64,000 nt of DNA. It comes from Topomyia yanbarensis. Lineage: Eukaryota; Arthropoda; Insecta; Diptera; Culicidae. This document shows positions 58,221 through 64,000 of this stretch, piece after piece. Every line of letters starts with the position of its first letter. Position 1 is the first letter of the stretch. A program made the position numbers and the translations under genes. The notes under the pieces were generated by a model that saw only the letters and a list, made by a program, of their open reading frames with translations, did not search any database and was not told where the DNA came from. Location of the stretch: contig NC_080672.1 of assembly GCF_030247195.1 (NCBI RefSeq), positions 387,765,037 through 387,829,036 of the forward strand, given 5' to 3'.

Positions 58221-59599
58221 AAATTTGGAAACCGTTTGTAGATGTAGAATTAAATATTATAATACTATATCTTTTGAATAATAGTAGCTAGAGTGGACTG
58301 GTACTCGTACGTTCATCAGCAATGAAAAATTCGAAAAGGGTCTTAAAGAATATTAAATCATCTAGTCCTTGACCCGTCCTTTTTTGGAAAAATTAACAAA
58401 ATAGAGGGGCATTTGAACAAAACATTAATTCGATAAATTTATGAAATTTGATAGTAAATTATCTGTGTTGCAATAATTTCATTTAAACTAGTGGAGTTGG
58501 AAACAGTTAATATGTATTACTTCTACAAATATCTCACCGAAGATATTCTGTTATCACTGTTGGAACTTGTGGACACTATTGATTTTTCGAATACCTAAAG
58601 TATTTTTTTATAAATTAATGATATTCTTGGTGGATTTTAAATAATTCAATGATTGATTTTTCTGATATAGCGCGAAAAGTTTTAATTATTTGATTTTCAA
58701 TCGTTTGTACAACACTTGCGTTTGTGGTAAGGTGATGGTAATTATCATTCGTCAATACAGAGGAAAATTTTTAATTCATCCTGCTTTCTTAGACAGGGTT
58801 CATATTCAAGGATGAAATATTGTAGGTGCTATATAATTCCTACACTTTTCTAAAGTAACGATTTAAACAATCGATTGGGAAAGCTCCGACAGATGTGCTA
58901 TCGCAATAAACTGATAAGGTTCGAAATATAATTGAAATTTGTTAGCTTTATACTTCCAGTAAAAAAAAACCAAATGAAATAAAAACTTTAATTAACTGGA
59001 TCAAAACAAAAATGTTGATAGCATACCGTTTTCGCTGCGCGTTCATGTGTGAAGCATACTACAACGTGTGATCTTGAAACAGAGTGCGCTCCCGGTGTTT
59101 TTTCCTCTTTCTATTCATTAATCACTTGTGGAATTCCAAAGCATATGACAGTATACCGAATTCAAGTAAAACATACATTAGTCAACATACTTCCAGCAAA
59201 ATCTGATTTCGGTACACGGATTTCACCACACTAGCATAGACACGACATGGAGATCGGACGCCAGTTGTTGAAACAGCGATCTCCAGTGGTTCATCTCATG
59301 TAACCGGCCTCTGGTGGGTGCGCGGAATGTTTTCACTTTCCGGCAACAATCTCGCGATGCACGTTGAAAACTTTCTTCCCACTCGTTCACAAACAACGGC
59401 GTAAAATTTTGCCACAATTTGACCAACCGTCATTGTTATTTTTTTCTGCTGGTAGGTAACCACTAATAATGCGGTTAGGTGGGGCCAGATGAATCGTTTT
59501 CTGTAGTTTAATTATGCTTTCAGCTCTCAATATAGAGCCTTATTGTGGAAAATATATTGTCGTTAAGCACCAACGGAATGCTTTTGTGGCATAAATGTT
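58221..59599. other. Presumed intron sequence, nothing firmly recognised
   Basis: 59040-59460 is GC-richer. On the minus strand one frame is open 59426-59223 and another begins MTVGQIVAKFYAVVCERVGR near 59431, but no family fits either. Confidence 0.35.
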
Positions 59600-59800
59600 A
59601 TCGCGTGTCGAATAAGGGAATTGTAAGCGTGGCTGCATCTCACCCCAGCAGGTCTAGGTTCAATTCCAACCGAGGTCGATGAGATTTTCTGAGGTAAAAA
59701 ATATATGGTAACTTGCCAGCCCGGTTCATATGTTAATGGGCCGGTATCTAAGGCCCATACGGTAGATTCGCCTCTCTGACGTCAGTGATAGGAACTTAGT
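59600..59800 (+). mobile_element. tRNA-derived SINE-like sequence
   Basis: An A-box-like segment, taagcgtggctgcatctcac (59622), and a B-box-like segment, ggtctaggttcaattccaac (59651), are followed by ccgaggtcgatgagattttc and a body ending near gcggacagaggcc. It is a third SINE type, different in head from the 1.2/29.3-kb and 39.6/49.4-kb families. I cannot name it with certainty. Confidence 0.6.
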
Positions 59801-60460
59801 GCGGACAGAGGCCAATGGAAAATAAGGGAGGCTTAACCTTCGAATGCACGTGGAATGTACCGTGCGTGCAATCAACTTGGAAAACAAATTCTAACTCTCT
59901 ATCATTTCAACACAAGAACTTGCCACTCGATGAATTGGTTGGTGTACTGATCACAAACAGAGACATGTCGGAACCAGCGAGACATTCACGTAAATAATTT
60001 CAAGAACACCAAAATCCTTGGTTTTATTGCCATCGAAAACGACTTCCTAGTAATAACAACCGCTTTCGAGTGAATGTGATGCACGCCACAGAGCAAACAT
60101 CCGGCTGCCTCTACACCCTTATCGCCTGCTCCGGAAATGAAATCAATGCTTCACTAACTTCAACTTAGAAGAGTGTATTTCAGCTGAAAAAAGAACTATA
60201 AACCATCGAGGATCCTCACGAACCCAAACCCCTTCCGCTTGACTTGTTGCCCTGAAAATGAAACCAAAAACTGTACGCCGGACACATTCAACAAGCAAGC
60301 GAAGCCAGTCGAATTATTAGTTCGTCGATATTGATTCATATCGAAGCTTCCAAAAAGCTTCCCTTGTACGACTGGCGTGTCATTGATGTATAACTATATG
60401 TATGCAGCCCGTTAGTTGAAGTTATTCTATCAATATGTATAGACGATGGCAGGGTACTTA

Positions 60461-61711
<1,251 letters not shown>

Positions 61712-64000
61712 TTTCGAGAGTTGTCCTACTGGAGCTGTAGAGCTAGGTTCTTGGAAGGGCTCCCCGTCAGAATCACATACTACAATTTGCAGACGAGACA
61801 GGCAATGTCGCCCACTGAAAAACTGCATTAGGCCAATTGTAGCGGGCCGTGATTCTGAATGTGATATTCATTGTACGGTTCAGGTATGAGCGGGCGTAGG
61901 GACTCGCGATCGCGTGTATCATCGCGAAGAGCTCGAGCATTTGTACGTTAACGTGTTCGATCGCGTGTGCGTTTGTATGTCGCGTGTGCTAACGTGTATG
62001 TAACTTCGCGTGTATAAATTCTATTTTATAACCGTATGCCTTTCGCATATTCGCATGTGTTCTTGGATAATCGCGCACGGACCGTGAGTCTAATACTTTA
62101 TTTTTTGGTGTACTTCTAAGATGCTAAAATAGTGTGAGATCTTCTATATCACTAGAGTGCCCGCTGATGTCACCATGGAACGTGTTGTCTAGTGGATATG
62201 TGCTTTATTTTTTTTTTGTCCTACTGAATGTATTGACCTAAGTTATTAGGACAGAGAGTAATGGTTTCCGGACGTGACCGATTCATGAGCGCGCGAAAAC
62301 GGACGTTTGTAGGTTCGTGTTTGAGACAGCGTTTGAAACTTCGCGAGCGCTAAAACGTTCTCCTTATTACCAGGGTGTTATTAAGTTTGCACGATCGTGA
62401 ACGTAGGTGTGCGTTGTTAATCGCGAAGGGCTTAAGCGTTCGTACGTTAACGTGTCTGTCACGTGTGCTCGCGTTCATGTGACTTCGCGTGTACAAGACT
62501 GGATTTTGTAACCGTGTGGCATTTTCTATATACGCGTGCGTTCTTGGATGGTCACGCAGACCTTCATTCTGATAGTTAGTTTTTGGTGTACAATTCACAT
62601 TCTGACAGGGAGTAAGTTACCCCATATCACTAGAGTCCTCGGTCATGTCGCCATGTAACGTGGTGTCCAGTGGATATGAGAGCTTTCTTTTTTTAATTGA
62701 TCCAATTGAAGGCATGGACATAGTCTGCTGATATCAAGGATAGAAACATCCGGAAGTGACCGATTCATGATAGTGCGAGTGCGGGAGTTTTTAGGTTCAC
62801 GCTTGAGACCGCGTTTGAATATTTATAGGAGCTGAGACATTCACTTTATCACTGGGATGCGATCATGTTTACTAGATCGCCGATGTAGATGCCGGGGATG
62901 ATAGCGAAGGGCTCAAGCATTTGTATATTAACGTGTTTGTCACGTGTATGTGACTTCACGTGTATAACTTCGATTTTATAATGACGGATTGTGTATTTTT
63001 GTTTGATCGCGCGCGGACCGTGAATCTGAAGCTTAATTTTTAGTGTATGATACAGATAGTAGTCCGTTTCCCCATATCACTTGAATTCCAGGTCATGTCA
63101 CCACGGAACGTGTTGTTTAGTGAATATGAGCGTCACTTTTTGATTGGTTCAACTGAAGGCTTTAGTCCAGACTGGTAAAACTTTCGGACGTGACCGTTTC
63201 ATGATCGCGCGAGTGGTGGGTTAATGTTTGAGACCGCGTATGGAAGTTTAAAGATGCCACGTTTACTTAATTACCGGGGTGTTTTCATGTAGGCGAAATC
63301 GCGGGCGTAAGTATATGTGGATTATTGCAATTGCATGGTCGCGTTTGTGGCCAGTTTTGTGTTACCGCGAATGCCACGAGCGTTTGTACCTATATGAGTA
63401 TAGATAGCGTATAGCAGAGATATACTAATAAAAGGAATCATAACATGCTGAATAAAGAAAAAAAGATGCAAAGAGCTTGACTAGAAGTGTATAAATTGAA
63501 CAATACTATTTTGGTATACATAAATAATGGAAAAGCAAACTAATAGATGTCCAGAAGAAACAGACTAATGAGGTAGAATAGAAAAACACATGTAACATGC
63601 AACAAAACTCGTCTAAATGCAGCAAATGTTGTATATTTCTCATTACCGACAATTGCATGCTGTTAGACTTTCATCATGCTATGCTGGCCGGGAATGGATG
63701 ATTCACGTGCGTTGGTAAATTTATTTTACCCTAATTTATCCAGCCCGACTTTCCCCAATGAATAGAACTAAATGCTCAGATTGATCACCAGAAGAATTAG
63801 CCAGTATTCTATCATATACGTCAGTTCTGCATCCATTCCCTGACCCAACTGTCACAAATACTCAGACGAATACATACATAGATACACATACGACTAGCAC
63901 ATAACAGTTGTACACTAGTACGAAAAACAACGATTATCACAAAGCTACAACTAATAGTTTTCTACTTATTCTACTTTATTAAATTAATTTAATTGGTATA
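61712..64000 (+). repeat. Composite repeat, copy c, longest, runs off the window
   Basis: The head gtcctactggagctgtagag (61723) and agcgggccgtgattctgaat lead into three tandem units with landmarks (cactagag...) at about 62151, 62629 and 63079, so intervals are 478 and 450 bp. Each unit holds cgcgatcgcg-like, gttaacgtgt, cttcgcgtgta and gaccgcgttt motifs. The 3' segment 63427-63840 matches copy a. 63884-64000 (acatacgactagcacataac ... ttaaattaatttaat) matches copy b, so the right end lies beyond the window. Confidence 0.9.

Overview
The window looks like nuclear DNA from a culicine (Aedes-like) mosquito: AT-rich, almost free of genes and packed with degraded transposable elements. The assignment rests on repeat types I associate with mosquito genomes (the 'cctttctcctatagaaaggttatg'-type repeat near 17.9 kb, tRNA-derived SINEs, gag-like ORF1 and Jockey/LOA-like reverse transcriptase relics, TA- and TTAA-flanked MITEs) and on one insect coding exon. 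The species cannot be fixed from sequence alone.

The only convincing host coding sequence is a 95-bp exon on the minus strand at 60462-60556. It encodes the C-terminal half of an SH3 domain of the Src42A type (DWWLAR...EGYIPSNYV...KSIEAEP) between good splice sites. Sequence above 60556 is therefore upstream intron and most or all of sequence below 60462 is downstream intron. I found no SH2 or kinase exon, so the downstream intron seems to exceed 60 kb. Within it, on the same strand at 19789/19790, lies an unusually good match to a recursive-splicing ratchet point: a TACTAAT branch site, a 21-nt pure pyrimidine tract, then CAG joined directly to GTAAGT.

Layout: 0.5-7.2 kb, gag-like ORF1 relics, a SINE and a truncated inverted-repeat element. 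7.5-10.2 kb, a degenerate GACGTTTTTAG minisatellite interrupted by two TIR elements, one holding a 73-nt tRNA-like segment. 13.7-18.7 kb, a hairpin MITE, a local duplication, a TA-flanked MITE and a mosquito-type repeat. 19.8 kb, the ratchet-point candidate. 22-27 kb, a dispersed ORF repeat, an ORF1 relic, a long foldback MITE flanked by TTAA, and an RT relic. 29-34.8 kb, SINE, nested MITEs, an inverted copy of a large composite repeat and an RNase H-region relic. 37.9-41 kb, a MITE, a composite repeat split by a TA-flanked element that itself carries a SINE with a 12-bp target duplication. 44.6-46.3 kb, a Jockey-like RT relic joined to a mariner relic that is itself split by a 224-bp retro-insert with a 14-bp target duplication. 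48-50 kb, an inverted-repeat element and an ATTCATTT-type AT array with a SINE. 52.1-55.7 kb, a second composite repeat and a 1.75-kb AT minisatellite. 57.9-58.2 kb, a second copy of the dispersed ORF repeat. 59.6 kb, a SINE. 60.5 kb, the Src42A exon. 61.7-64.0 kb, a third composite repeat running off the window.

No operon, CRISPR, rRNA or functional tRNA was seen. The window reads as a giant intron with layered, datable insertions. The candidate novelties are the recursive splice site, the long hairpins that would be transcribed within the intron, and the composite repeat family with a 450-480-bp internal tandem unit.
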